A stretch of 64,000 nucleotides of DNA, taken from the NCBI GenBank assembly GCA_937872385.1, contig CALMSO010000031.1, positions 30,962 to 94,961 on the forward strand, given 5' to 3'. Shown here one piece after another: positions 39,701 through 47,834 of the stretch. Source of the stretch: an uncultured Saprospiraceae bacterium. Lineage in GTDB: Bacteria; Bacteroidota; Bacteroidia; Chitinophagales; Saprospiraceae. Numbering within the stretch: the stretch's first letter is position 1; every line of letters begins with the position of its first letter. The position numbers and the translations under genes are program-made. The notes beneath the pieces were generated by a model that had not been told where the DNA came from, made no database searches, and was given only the letters and a program-made list of their open reading frames with translations.

Positions 39701-40339
39701 ATGAATACCTTATATCCAATTTTTGTAAAATTTGAAAATTTCGACATCCTAATTGTCGGCGGCGGCAATGTAGGTTTAGAGAAAATTACATCGGTACTAA
39801 ATAACAGCCCGCGTGCACGCATAACGTTGGTAGGCGAACGCATTATACCGGAAATTAAAACGTTTGTCGCTGATTTTGAATATGTTAAACTCTTAGAAAA
39901 ACCTTTCGAGCCAAGTGATTTGGATGATAAACATTTTGCTATTATAGCCACCGATGATAAAGAGCTTAATCATTCGATTAAATTATTAGCAGCATCGCGC
40001 CGCATCCTCGCCAATGTAGCCGACACGCCCCATTTGTGCGATTTCTACCTCGGCTCCATCGTCCAAAAAGGCGATTTGAAAATAGCCATTTCCACCAACG
40101 GCAAGTCGCCGACCATCGCCAAGCGCCTGAAAGAAACTTTTTATGATGTATTGCCCGATGAATTGGATGATTTATTACAAAACATGCATAAAATTCGTAA
40201 TAAACTAAATGGAAATTTTGCCTATAAAGTAAAAACGCTAAATAAACTCACCCGCGACCTTGCTGCCCAGCCCGAGCCGATAAAACCTGCTCGCCGCCGG
40301 ATACTCCGGCACTTGCCCGCTTGGCTGAAAAAACGATAA
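39701..40339 (+). CDS. Precorrin-2 dehydrogenase / sirohydrochlorin ferrochelatase (Met8-like)
   Basis: 212 residues. NAD-dependent oxidation of precorrin-2 and iron insertion to siroheme. N-terminal Rossmann motif ILIVGGGNVGLEK (about 15-27), AIIATDDKELNHSI, FYLGSIVQKGDLKIAISTNGKSP (the siroheme-synthase central segment) and a basic C-terminus. It corresponds to the N-terminal half of CysG and completes the pathway with cobA, supplying the CysI cofactor. Last gene of the cluster. Confidence 0.93.
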   Translation: MNTLYPIFVKFENFDILIVGGGNVGLEKITSVLNNSPRARITLVGERIIPEIKTFVADFEYVKLLEKPFEPSDLDDKHFAIIATDDKELNHSIKLLAASRRILANVADTPHLCDFYLGSIVQKGDLKIAISTNGKSPTIAKRLKETFYDVLPDELDDLLQNMHKIRNKLNGNFAYKVKTLNKLTRDLAAQPEPIKPARRRILRHLPAWLKKR

Positions 40340-40399
40340 ATATTTGATTGTCAAAAAATATATGACCTGTTTAATCAACAAATGATAATGTCTCTTTAC

Positions 40400-41029
40400 T
40401 TATCTTTGTTGGTAAACCTTTTGATACATTTCGATTCTCTTGTCACGAACTGGCATTCTTGATGTACCAATAGTTTTTTGAGGAATATGTGAAATAGCTT
40501 GCTCATAGGTGGCACCTAATGATTTTAATCGGATCGCAGTTAAAGAATCAATTTTCAATTCATGTTGGATATGACCTTTTTCCCCTTGTTTGAACTCGAA
40601 GTAGTCCTGTTGCAAATGAGCCATAGCATGAAGAAAAGAACCGAGCATGTTCCATGTCCACTTATCTGAAAGTAAACTGTCTTCATATTGTTTGGGATAA
40701 AAAATAATTCTTGTTGAAGTAATCGAATCAAAATAGGAAATGAAATTAATAATATTGTCACAAGGTCGCAAAGCATCATAATTTCTTAAACCTATGATAT
40801 TTTCCCTTCCAGGCTTAAGTGTTGTATCAAAATATGCATTCACTTGTCGGGTCACCGCTTCATTATTTCCGGCTTTCAGACAAGGCTGAATAATCTTTCC
40901 CTCAACAAGCTGACAATTAAAAGGCTTCTCTAAAGCTTGGCTTTGACCAAAGCAAGACGCACTAAACGACGTTATTATCACTACGGTCAATTTGTAGTAA
41001 ATATAACTCTTTATGTAATTTCTACTCAT
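40400..41029 (-). CDS. Secreted protein resembling an inactive M48-type metallopeptidase
   Basis: 209 residues. Signal peptide at about 12-29 (LTVVIITSFSASCFGQS). The C-terminal half, WNMLGSFLHAMAHLQQDYFE then HELKIDSLTAIRLKSLGATYEQA and a final PVRDKRIEMYQKVY, follows the layout of Bacteroidota M48-like peptidases (HEIGHH, ELEADxFSGFxLxxxGA, then HPAxxDR). The first motif is H-A-M-A-H, lacking the catalytic Glu, so the protein is predicted to be catalytically dead. That relationship is inference from pattern. Its start lies 5 nt after the end of the lipoprotein-like gene, in one likely transcript. Confidence 0.6.
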   Translation of the reverse strand: MSRNYIKSYIYYKLTVVIITSFSASCFGQSQALEKPFNCQLVEGKIIQPCLKAGNNEAVTRQVNAYFDTTLKPGRENIIGLRNYDALRPCDNIINFISYFDSITSTRIIFYPKQYEDSLLSDKWTWNMLGSFLHAMAHLQQDYFEFKQGEKGHIQHELKIDSLTAIRLKSLGATYEQAISHIPQKTIGTSRMPVRDKRIEMYQKVYQQR

Positions 41030-41034
41030 TTGTT

Positions 41035-41943
41035 TTATAAATCAGGTTTTCCATCCAAATTACTATCTATAATATCATAATCATATACACTCGCCCCATT
41101 CCACGGATTTTTATTCACTTTCCAAAGTTTTCCATTTTTATAAAGCGCTACTTTAAGCCAGCTACCAGAACTATCCTGTACCTCTATGCATTCGCAAGGG
41201 TCACTTGAACTACCACGTCGTGATACTTTAGAATAGCGAGTGAGAACAGTATCCAGGGCTTGTTGCATTTGGGATTTTGCAGAAGTTCTTGGTGGTAAAA
41301 CGACAACGGTAGTATCAGTAGGAGGAATGACGGTAGTAGGTTCTGGTCTTGTAAAATATCGCTCCAAAGGCTTCACACTATTATCTGAAGTTTTTAATTT
41401 AATTTTAGTGATCTCGGTCGTATCAATACTTTTCAATTTTTCAAAGTGCTGCGTTAAATCTACTGAATAATTCATTCTATAAGTTTTGTTCTCGATTTCT
41501 ATTGGTGCTGGATAAGTAAGTATTTGGGTCTCCTCATCAAAAGAAGCTTCTTTCCTATATTGATTGATATGTTTAGCAAACTCACGCGCTGATACAATGG
41601 CTCCAACAGGTAGCGTACTCCAATAATTCCAGTTCTTTAAAGATAATTCTTTTTTATTCTTACTCGCATCCAGCGCTTTTTTAATTTTATTTAAATCAAA
41701 TTTCTCAGTGTAACTCCCATCTATGGTTGTTAATGTAATGTATCCCCTTTTCGGTAGAGTAGTAATTATTTCTAATTCTGTTGCGACATTTTTGTCGTTT
41801 TTCAGCACTGTTTGGAGCGTTCCTTTAGCGACCTTATAAGCGGTCTCAACTTGCTTTGGATTACAACGAGATGAAGAAAAGATTTGAATACAAATTAATA
41901 AAATAATAATTACTTTTAACCTTTTGTTATTTCCGAGTATCAT
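41035..41943 (-). CDS. Lipoprotein-like protein of unknown function
   Basis: 302 residues from the ATG at 41941-41943, which overlaps the end of the TPR gene by 17 nt. The N-terminus KRLKVIIILLICIQIFSSSRC is a signal sequence with a possible lipidated Cys, though SSRC is a weak lipobox. The middle has no recognised domain; there is a Pro/Thr-rich linker at about 200-220 and a C-terminal half with a DPCECIE segment. The last 11 residues (IIDSNLDGKPDL) match a calcium-binding DxNxDGxxD loop. The family is unknown. Confidence 0.75.
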   Translation of the reverse strand: MILGNNKRLKVIIILLICIQIFSSSRCNPKQVETAYKVAKGTLQTVLKNDKNVATELEIITTLPKRGYITLTTIDGSYTEKFDLNKIKKALDASKNKKELSLKNWNYWSTLPVGAIVSAREFAKHINQYRKEASFDEETQILTYPAPIEIENKTYRMNYSVDLTQHFEKLKSIDTTEITKIKLKTSDNSVKPLERYFTRPEPTTVIPPTDTTVVVLPPRTSAKSQMQQALDTVLTRYSKVSRRGSSSDPCECIEVQDSSGSWLKVALYKNGKLWKVNKNPWNGASVYDYDIIDSNLDGKPDL

Positions 41944-42688
41944 GGTTTTCGTTATGTTGGTTTTCGCAATATTCATTATACAATTCTTCGGATTCATGAT
42001 GCCCTTGTTCCATCGCACGTTTTAGACAGTCGCAGCCTTTATCTATATTTTCATCAAGAATATAAAGAACGCCCAGTGGATGAAGCGCTTTAAATGAGTT
42101 TGGGTCTAAGCTGACTGCTGTTTCATAATCTCTAATTGCATCTCTAGGCTTTTCTAATTTTAAACGCACCATTCCTCGATCTGCATAGGCGGGCGCATAG
42201 TTTGGATTTGCATTAATTGCTTTAGTAAGATATGTTTCAGCTTTGTCGAAATGCCTTGTTTGCATAAATTCAATAGCTGTTTCGTGAAATCCTTTTTCAT
42301 CTTGTGAATTAATATTTATAATCCCTTTGTTCTCTTGTATTACCGTATTTCTATCACCATTTATATTAGCTTGATTACTCACTAAGGGGGTTACATCAGC
42401 CTTTTGTTTATTGGAATCCATAGGGTGAATATTTGAATTGTCCTTTTCTATCTCGTCAGTTTTATTGAGTAATGCGGATATAATATTATTATACTCAAGA
42501 TTATTATCTGGATTTGAGACGACACCTATTCCTACATTTCTTTGTAATTTATTATATCTGCTGCTAAGTATAATAATTTCGTTATCACCTGGAAAGGCTT
42601 CCAATGCTTCTTCCAGTGCCTTTTTAAGTTTCCCACCAGCAATCAAGGCTCTGATTTTTTTGATAATTTCTTGTATATTTTTCTCCAT
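41927..42688 (-). CDS. EAD11-like domain and TPR protein
   Basis: 253 residues from the ATG at 42686-42688. Residues 1-80 (IKKIRALIAGGKLKKALEEALE, then IIILSSRYNKLQRNVGIG and NNLEYNNIISALLNKTDEI) follow the pattern of effector-associated domain 11, a death-like adaptor domain of bacterial conflict systems. A linker carries INGDRNTVIQENKGIININ (about 109-127), a motif that often follows such domains. Residues 133-230 hold three TPRs (for example YAPAYADRGMVRLKLEKPRDAI). No signal peptide, so cytoplasmic. No effector domain is fused. First gene of a three-gene unit. Confidence 0.7.
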   Translation of the reverse strand: MEKNIQEIIKKIRALIAGGKLKKALEEALEAFPGDNEIIILSSRYNKLQRNVGIGVVSNPDNNLEYNNIISALLNKTDEIEKDNSNIHPMDSNKQKADVTPLVSNQANINGDRNTVIQENKGIININSQDEKGFHETAIEFMQTRHFDKAETYLTKAINANPNYAPAYADRGMVRLKLEKPRDAIRDYETAVSLDPNSFKALHPLGVLYILDENIDKGCDCLKRAMEQGHHESEELYNEYCENQHNENHDTRK

Positions 42689-42993
42689 TTTGCAAAGGTT
42701 TATTATGTCAAATGTAACGAATAGCCATTTGAGTAGGTAGATAGTAAGATTGAGTTGCTTATTAAAATTACACACGAATGTGTGTATAAACAATGGTTAT
42801 AAAACCAGAAGACCTTTATGTTTTTATACCTATTGTAAAGATATATTTTTGCAGTCATTTATGCAACAGAACTATTGGAAATAATTTGCCTTTTTTACCA
42901 AGCTATACTAGCCGGCCAGAAGCTACCGCCGCAGCAGCTAAACCCATCCCACCCAATTTTCAGCGCCGCCTACAAATCACCAATACATTTACA
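42689..42993. other. Intergenic region upstream of the EAD11-TPR gene
   Basis: About 305 bp without a gene, between the TPR gene and the end of the BamA-like gene. On the minus strand TACATTTG at 42709-42716 fits a -7 box about 20 nt before the TPR start. ACACACGAATGTGTGT at 42770-42785 is a 6-bp palindrome with a 4-nt loop that could be an operator. Nothing else was recognised. Confidence 0.4.
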
Positions 42994-44109
42994 TCAAAAT
43001 GCCTCGCCCACTGTGATGTAAGGCAGCCAGCGCCCGGTTTCGTCTATGCCTACGTCCACCCGCACGTTGATGCGGTCGTTTTTGCTGAGTAGAATGCGCA
43101 AACCGCTGCCAACGCTATAATGCACGCGCTGCTGGCCAAAGGCTGACAATTCAGGTGCCACGCTGCCCACGCCACCGAAAGCCACCATACCAAAGCGCCA
43201 AAAAAGTGGAAACCGGTATTCGGCTTGTGCTATCCAAAGTTTTTCCTGCCGGAAACGCCCCTCCCAGTAGCCACGCAGCCTGCGGGTACCGCCGATGAGC
43301 GGCAATTGAAAAAAAGGCGTATCGCCGAAGGTGAAATCTACAAACCCGTTGAGCGCTAAGGTGTGCTGCCAGCGAAAGGTATGATATATGCTCGCATCGA
43401 GGGAGAAGCGGTTGAAATTAAAATCACTGCCCAAGGTACGGCTGTTGCTTAGCCAGACCGTCTCTATCAGAGCGCCCCGGGTGGGGAAGAAAATATAATC
43501 GCGGGAATCGTAAATAGCCACTGCACCCAGCGCCGACACGATGCCGCCCTCGCTGCCGACAAGGTCGTTGCGTATCAATTCTCCTGCTTCGGCGCGCTCG
43601 GTGATGCGGTAATCGTCGAACCAGTAGCGCAGCCCCGCGTACAGCTTGGGGCGCAGCAGGCGCAGCACATTGAGGCGTACCCGCGGAAAAGTGGCGCTGT
43701 AAATTTCCTCGTCCGCTAAGCGCGTCGCATTGCCGATGCCGAAGTAGCGATAGAAGTAGCGGTAGTAGCCCAGTTCGCCGTAAATATTATACTTCGCTTC
43801 ATCGTAAAAAATCTGAAACGGCAGGTAGCTTAATAGCTGATTTTCAAGGGTATAAGCCAAGCCCAATTGCACTTGGGAAGGGCGCAAGCTGTCTGGCTCG
43901 CCCCGAAAGCGAAAGGCATACACGCTGGCCCCGCCAAAGCCGAGGCGCGTCTCCGGTGCATAGAAAGCAATAGGCAGCACAATAAAACTGCTTTTTCGAA
44001 TCCAGGCGCTGTCGGCGGTAGGAGTTTGTGCAGGTAGTAGGTGTGCGCTCAGCAAGTATAAAATGAATAAGCATACCGACACAATCGTCGTGGGCGTGAC
44101 TTTTGGCAT
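42994..44109 (-). CDS. BamA/TamA-like outer-membrane beta-barrel protein
   Basis: 371 residues: signal peptide (about 8-27, ending LLPAQ) and a 16-strand-type surface antigen (D15) barrel. The conserved lid loop motif LIGGTRRLRGYWEGRF (about 278-293) and YDSRDYIFFPTRGALIE are typical of Omp85 barrels. POTRA domains are absent, so this is a short Omp85-like member rather than the assembly factor BamA itself; the role is not known. Confidence 0.85.
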   Translation of the reverse strand: MPKVTPTTIVSVCLFILYLLSAHLLPAQTPTADSAWIRKSSFIVLPIAFYAPETRLGFGGASVYAFRFRGEPDSLRPSQVQLGLAYTLENQLLSYLPFQIFYDEAKYNIYGELGYYRYFYRYFGIGNATRLADEEIYSATFPRVRLNVLRLLRPKLYAGLRYWFDDYRITERAEAGELIRNDLVGSEGGIVSALGAVAIYDSRDYIFFPTRGALIETVWLSNSRTLGSDFNFNRFSLDASIYHTFRWQHTLALNGFVDFTFGDTPFFQLPLIGGTRRLRGYWEGRFRQEKLWIAQAEYRFPLFWRFGMVAFGGVGSVAPELSAFGQQRVHYSVGSGLRILLSKNDRINVRVDVGIDETGRWLPYITVGEAF

Positions 44110-44141
44110 GAGGTGGAGTTTTGTTTTTTACAAAATTTTTG

Positions 44142-44173
44142 TTTGTGGCTGCGCGAAAATTCGCTTATCTTTG
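44142..44173 (+). promoter_or_regulatory. Promoter of the E2 gene
   Basis: TTTG (44142-44145), a 20-nt spacer and TATCTTTG (44166-44173) fit the Bacteroidota consensus. Predicted leader of about 110 nt. Confidence 0.75.
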
Positions 44174-44290
44174 CACGAAAATTTTGCTAACCATTTGTAA
44201 AACCAAATCGTAAAAATAGTGCTTTAAAATTGCCGATTCTTCGAAACAATTCGGTACGTTGGCATATTAGCACTTCAAAAAAGTAAAGTT

Positions 44291-45613
44291 ATGGCGCTCG
44301 TCGAACTGGTGATGCCCAAAATGGGCGAAAGTATTATGGAAGCTACCATCCTGAAATGGGTGAAAAACGTAGGCGATACGGTGGAAGCGGATGAAACTAT
44401 TCTTGAAATTGCTACGGATAAAGTGGACTCGGAAGTGCCTGCCCCGGTGGCCGGAGTATTGCAGGAAATCCGGTTTCAAGAAAATGACACAGTGGAAGTC
44501 GGCAAGGTAATTGCCATCATCGCTACCGAAGCGGAAGCCACCGCGCCCGCACCTGCCCCTGCCCAAGAAAAAGCGCCCGCCAATGCAAGCTCCAACGGCA
44601 ACGGACAACCCGCGCCCACGCCCGAACCAATATTCGCTACTGCCGACGCTGCCCCGGTCGAAAAAACTGGCGCTGACCAGCGTTTTTACTCGCCTTTGGT
44701 GCGCAATATCGCTAAAGAAGAGCAAATCAGCCTCGCCGAACTCGAACAACTCGAAGGCTCCGGGATGCACGGCCGCGTAACGAAAAAGGATATCCTGGCT
44801 TATGTAGAAAATCGCAGCACCGCTCCTCAACCCACCGTTATACCCGCGCCGAAAACGGCTGCTCCCGCTGCAAAACCAACTGCTATTGCAACTCCTTCCG
44901 ATAATGTCGAAATCATCGAAATGGATCGGATGCGCCGCCTCATCGCCGACCACATGGTGATGTCGAAGCAAACCTCGGCGCACGTCACCTCTTTCGTGGA
45001 AGTGGACGTCACCGATATTGTACAATGGCGCGAGCGAGTGAAAAACGAATTTCAACAGAAGTTTGGCGAAAAAATCACCTTCACCCCAATCTTTATCGAA
45101 GCGATTGCCAAAGCTATTCACGACTTCCCGATGATTAATATCTCGGTGGAAGGCACCAATATCATTCGCAAAAAATACATCAACATCGGTATGGCCGCAG
45201 CGCTGCCTTCCGGCAATCTGATTGTACCAGTCATCAAAAATGCCGATCACCTCAACTTAGTGGGGCTGACTAAAGCCGTCAACGACCTCGCGGCCCGCGC
45301 CCGCGCCAACAAACTCAAGCCCGAAGAAATCCAGGACGGTACCTTTACCCTGACCAACGTCGGTACTTTTGGCAATGTGATGGGCACGCCGGTAATCAAT
45401 CAGCCGCAAGTGGCCATTTTGGCTACCGGCGCTATTCGCAAAAAACCGGCAGTTGTTGAAACAGAATATGGCGATCTGATTGCCGTTCGTCACATGATGT
45501 ACCTGTCTTTGTCGTACGACCACCGCGTGGTGGACGGTGCGCTCGGCGGCTCTTTTCTGCGCAAAGTTGGCGACTATCTCGAAGCCTTCGATCCCAATCG
45601 CAGCTTAGCATAG
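44291..45613 (+). CDS. 2-oxo acid dehydrogenase E2 (dihydrolipoamide acyltransferase)
   Basis: 440 residues. N-terminal lipoyl domain (1-77) with the lipoylated Lys44 in EIATDKVDSEVPAP, an Ala/Pro-rich linker, an E1/E3-binding domain at about 137-177 (PLVRNIAKEEQISLAELEQL, GRVTKKDILAYVEN), a second linker and the catalytic domain to the C-terminus with the active-site SYDHRVVDGALGGSF at about 406-420. Which complex (pyruvate, branched-chain or 2-oxoglutarate) cannot be settled; the single lipoyl domain and LVELVMPKMGESIMEATI start resemble branched-chain E2. No E1 or E3 gene is adjacent. Confidence 0.93.
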   Translation: MALVELVMPKMGESIMEATILKWVKNVGDTVEADETILEIATDKVDSEVPAPVAGVLQEIRFQENDTVEVGKVIAIIATEAEATAPAPAPAQEKAPANASSNGNGQPAPTPEPIFATADAAPVEKTGADQRFYSPLVRNIAKEEQISLAELEQLEGSGMHGRVTKKDILAYVENRSTAPQPTVIPAPKTAAPAAKPTAIATPSDNVEIIEMDRMRRLIADHMVMSKQTSAHVTSFVEVDVTDIVQWRERVKNEFQQKFGEKITFTPIFIEAIAKAIHDFPMINISVEGTNIIRKKYINIGMAAALPSGNLIVPVIKNADHLNLVGLTKAVNDLAARARANKLKPEEIQDGTFTLTNVGTFGNVMGTPVINQPQVAILATGAIRKKPAVVETEYGDLIAVRHMMYLSLSYDHRVVDGALGGSFLRKVGDYLEAFDPNRSLA

Positions 45614-45707
45614 CGCTGTGTCAATGGGTGGCTGATGTCACCCGCTGGCTCCGCCAGAAAATAAGTCCCTCACTTGCAGCGTTTTCTTCTAAAAAACAAG
45701 CGCTACG

Positions 45708-47807
45708 ATGAAGCAACTGCTACTTCTTGCGGTCATTTTACTGACCAATACTTTTATTGGCTATAGCCAAAATGACACCGAACTCAAGCGGCAGGCCAAA
45801 GCATTTTTTGCCTATAATCGTTACGATGATGCCCTCAAAACCCTCCAGCGCTCGCGCAATCTGACCCGTACCGACGAAGAAGGCCGCTTTCTAATTTCGC
45901 TCTGCCTGTATCATCTCAATCGCTTAGATGAGGCCGCCGACATACTCGATCAATTGGTTGCTAATGAAAAAACGCCTTACCCTGAATGCTGGTTTTACCT
46001 CGGTAAAATCTATCACGCCCGGCATCAATTTGTCGAAGCAGGCCGTTTTTACAAAGCATACCTGAAGAATATATCGCCCAATGACCCCAAACGCCGTATG
46101 GTGACCGATATTATCCGTCGTACCGCCAATGGGCAGCAATACCAGTACAAACCCTCCGAAGCCTTTGTCGAAAACCTCGGCCGCCAAGTGAATACTCCCT
46201 ACGATGAATTTGCGCCTGTGCCCAGCCTCGTCCATGACGACCGGCTCTACTTTTCATCAGCCCGCGAAGGCAGCACCGGCGGCAAACGCAACCGGCAGGG
46301 TCTGCCCGACGAGCGCTTCGGGCAGTACTTCAGCGATATGTACTATTGCTCTATTCTCAAGGGGATTTGGGGTGGCGTGCAACCCATGCCTTACCAACTC
46401 AACAGCCCGCAGCACGATATGCTGCTCGATTTCAATAAAGATGGTACCGCGCTTATTTATTTCAAAGGGCTAGAATTCAATAGCGGCGACATCCTCGTGG
46501 ATACCTTCCGGCAAATGGACAACCGAATCCTCAGTTCCGATCCTTTCCTTTCGCCTATGGATGCTCGCCGGGGCGACTGTTGCCCTTTTCTTTACAACGA
46601 CACCCTGCTCTTTTTTGCCAGCCGGCGCCCCGGAGGTTATGGCGGCCTTGATTTGTATAAAACTGCTCTACGCAATGGCCGCTGGACGAATCCCGAAAAT
46701 CTCGGCCCCACCATCAATACTCCTTACGACGAGACTACGCCGTTTCTGGCCCGCGACGGGCGCACCCTGTATTTTAGCTCCAACCACCCCGAACGCAGCA
46801 TTGGCGGATTGGACGTGCTACGCAGTGTGTATGCCGCTCGTTTGAATATCTGGACCGAGCCACGCAACCTCGGCCTGCCTATCAATTCTGCTGCCGACGA
46901 TGAATACTTCCGCTTAGCCCGCGACGGATTCACGGCTTTTTTCGCTTCTTCGCGCAAAGATGGTTTCGGACAACGCGACCTTTATATTGCCTATTTCAAT
47001 AATTACCTCAGCGAAATGGAACCGCCAGCGGTAGAATATGTGCAGGCTCCAAAGCCCACTGCTCGGATACAAACCACGCCCGATTTCCCAGAAAATCCGC
47101 CATTGCAGCCCGAAACGCGCCCGATTCCACCCACGCCTACAAGTGCCAGTACGCTGCCAGCCAATGTCCTCTTTTTGAATACGGAAAAAGACCTCACTCC
47201 GGATCAACTTGCGCCCTGGGTGCAACAACTTCGTGCCAATCCCGATCGCCAGCTCGTACTGACAGTTTATGCCCTTGATACGCGCGGCGGTTCACGCGCA
47301 CTTTTTCAGGCGATTAGCTACGCCGAGCGTGCCGCACAAATGCTTGACCGACAAGGTGTTCCAAGAGCTTCGATGTTTATGCGTGGTGCCATTGCTACCC
47401 AAGTGCCCTCTGGTCAAAAAAACAATTTTGCCATTGTTTTTGACTTGCATGGTGGCGAGCAGCTTGCCGCCAAAGGCCCTGCTGCCGATGCGTTCGACCC
47501 TGCCCTGCACGAAGGGTTGGTTTACAAAGTGCAAATTGCTGCGCTCAAGGGCGAATACAATGGGCCATTGCTCTTTGATTATCCGCATCCGATGGTGGAA
47601 AAAACGCTGGATTTCGAGTACCATCGCTACACAGTGGGTGCCACGCACACTTTTGCGGAAGCACTCAAATTGCAAAACGAGCTGAAAGCCAAAGGCCGAT
47701 CCGGCGCGCACATCGCGGTTTACATCAATGGGCATCGCAAAGAGTACAAGGAACTCAGCAGCTACGCCAGTACTTTTCCTGATTTGCGCAACTACTTACG
47801 GCGTTAG
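45708..47807 (+). CDS. TPR-PD40-OmpA/SPOR-like envelope protein
   Basis: 699 residues. Signal peptide (about 1-20), TPR region (about 22-140), a beta-propeller of PD40 repeats at about 160-440 (DDRLYFSSAREG, DGRTLYFSSNHPERSIGGLD, DGFTAFFASSRKDGFGQRD), a Pro-rich linker, an OmpA-like stretch at about 480-585 (PWVQQLRANPDRQLVLTVYA) and a C-terminal SPOR-like part at about 605-690 (LVYKVQIAALKGEYNG). The TPR-propeller-OmpA order resembles PorE of the type IX secretion system; the SPOR-like end would bind denuded peptidoglycan. Assignment to T9SS is inference. Confidence 0.75.
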   Translation: MKQLLLLAVILLTNTFIGYSQNDTELKRQAKAFFAYNRYDDALKTLQRSRNLTRTDEEGRFLISLCLYHLNRLDEAADILDQLVANEKTPYPECWFYLGKIYHARHQFVEAGRFYKAYLKNISPNDPKRRMVTDIIRRTANGQQYQYKPSEAFVENLGRQVNTPYDEFAPVPSLVHDDRLYFSSAREGSTGGKRNRQGLPDERFGQYFSDMYYCSILKGIWGGVQPMPYQLNSPQHDMLLDFNKDGTALIYFKGLEFNSGDILVDTFRQMDNRILSSDPFLSPMDARRGDCCPFLYNDTLLFFASRRPGGYGGLDLYKTALRNGRWTNPENLGPTINTPYDETTPFLARDGRTLYFSSNHPERSIGGLDVLRSVYAARLNIWTEPRNLGLPINSAADDEYFRLARDGFTAFFASSRKDGFGQRDLYIAYFNNYLSEMEPPAVEYVQAPKPTARIQTTPDFPENPPLQPETRPIPPTPTSASTLPANVLFLNTEKDLTPDQLAPWVQQLRANPDRQLVLTVYALDTRGGSRALFQAISYAERAAQMLDRQGVPRASMFMRGAIATQVPSGQKNNFAIVFDLHGGEQLAAKGPAADAFDPALHEGLVYKVQIAALKGEYNGPLLFDYPHPMVEKTLDFEYHRYTVGATHTFAEALKLQNELKAKGRSGAHIAVYINGHRKEYKELSSYASTFPDLRNYLRR

Positions 47808-47834
47808 TCGTCAGCACATTATACAATTTTAAAA

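Noticed and set aside
44267..45250. 327-codon antisense frame over the E2 gene
   Set aside because: The E2 domains and catalytic motif on the plus strand are unambiguous; the antisense frame has no motif.
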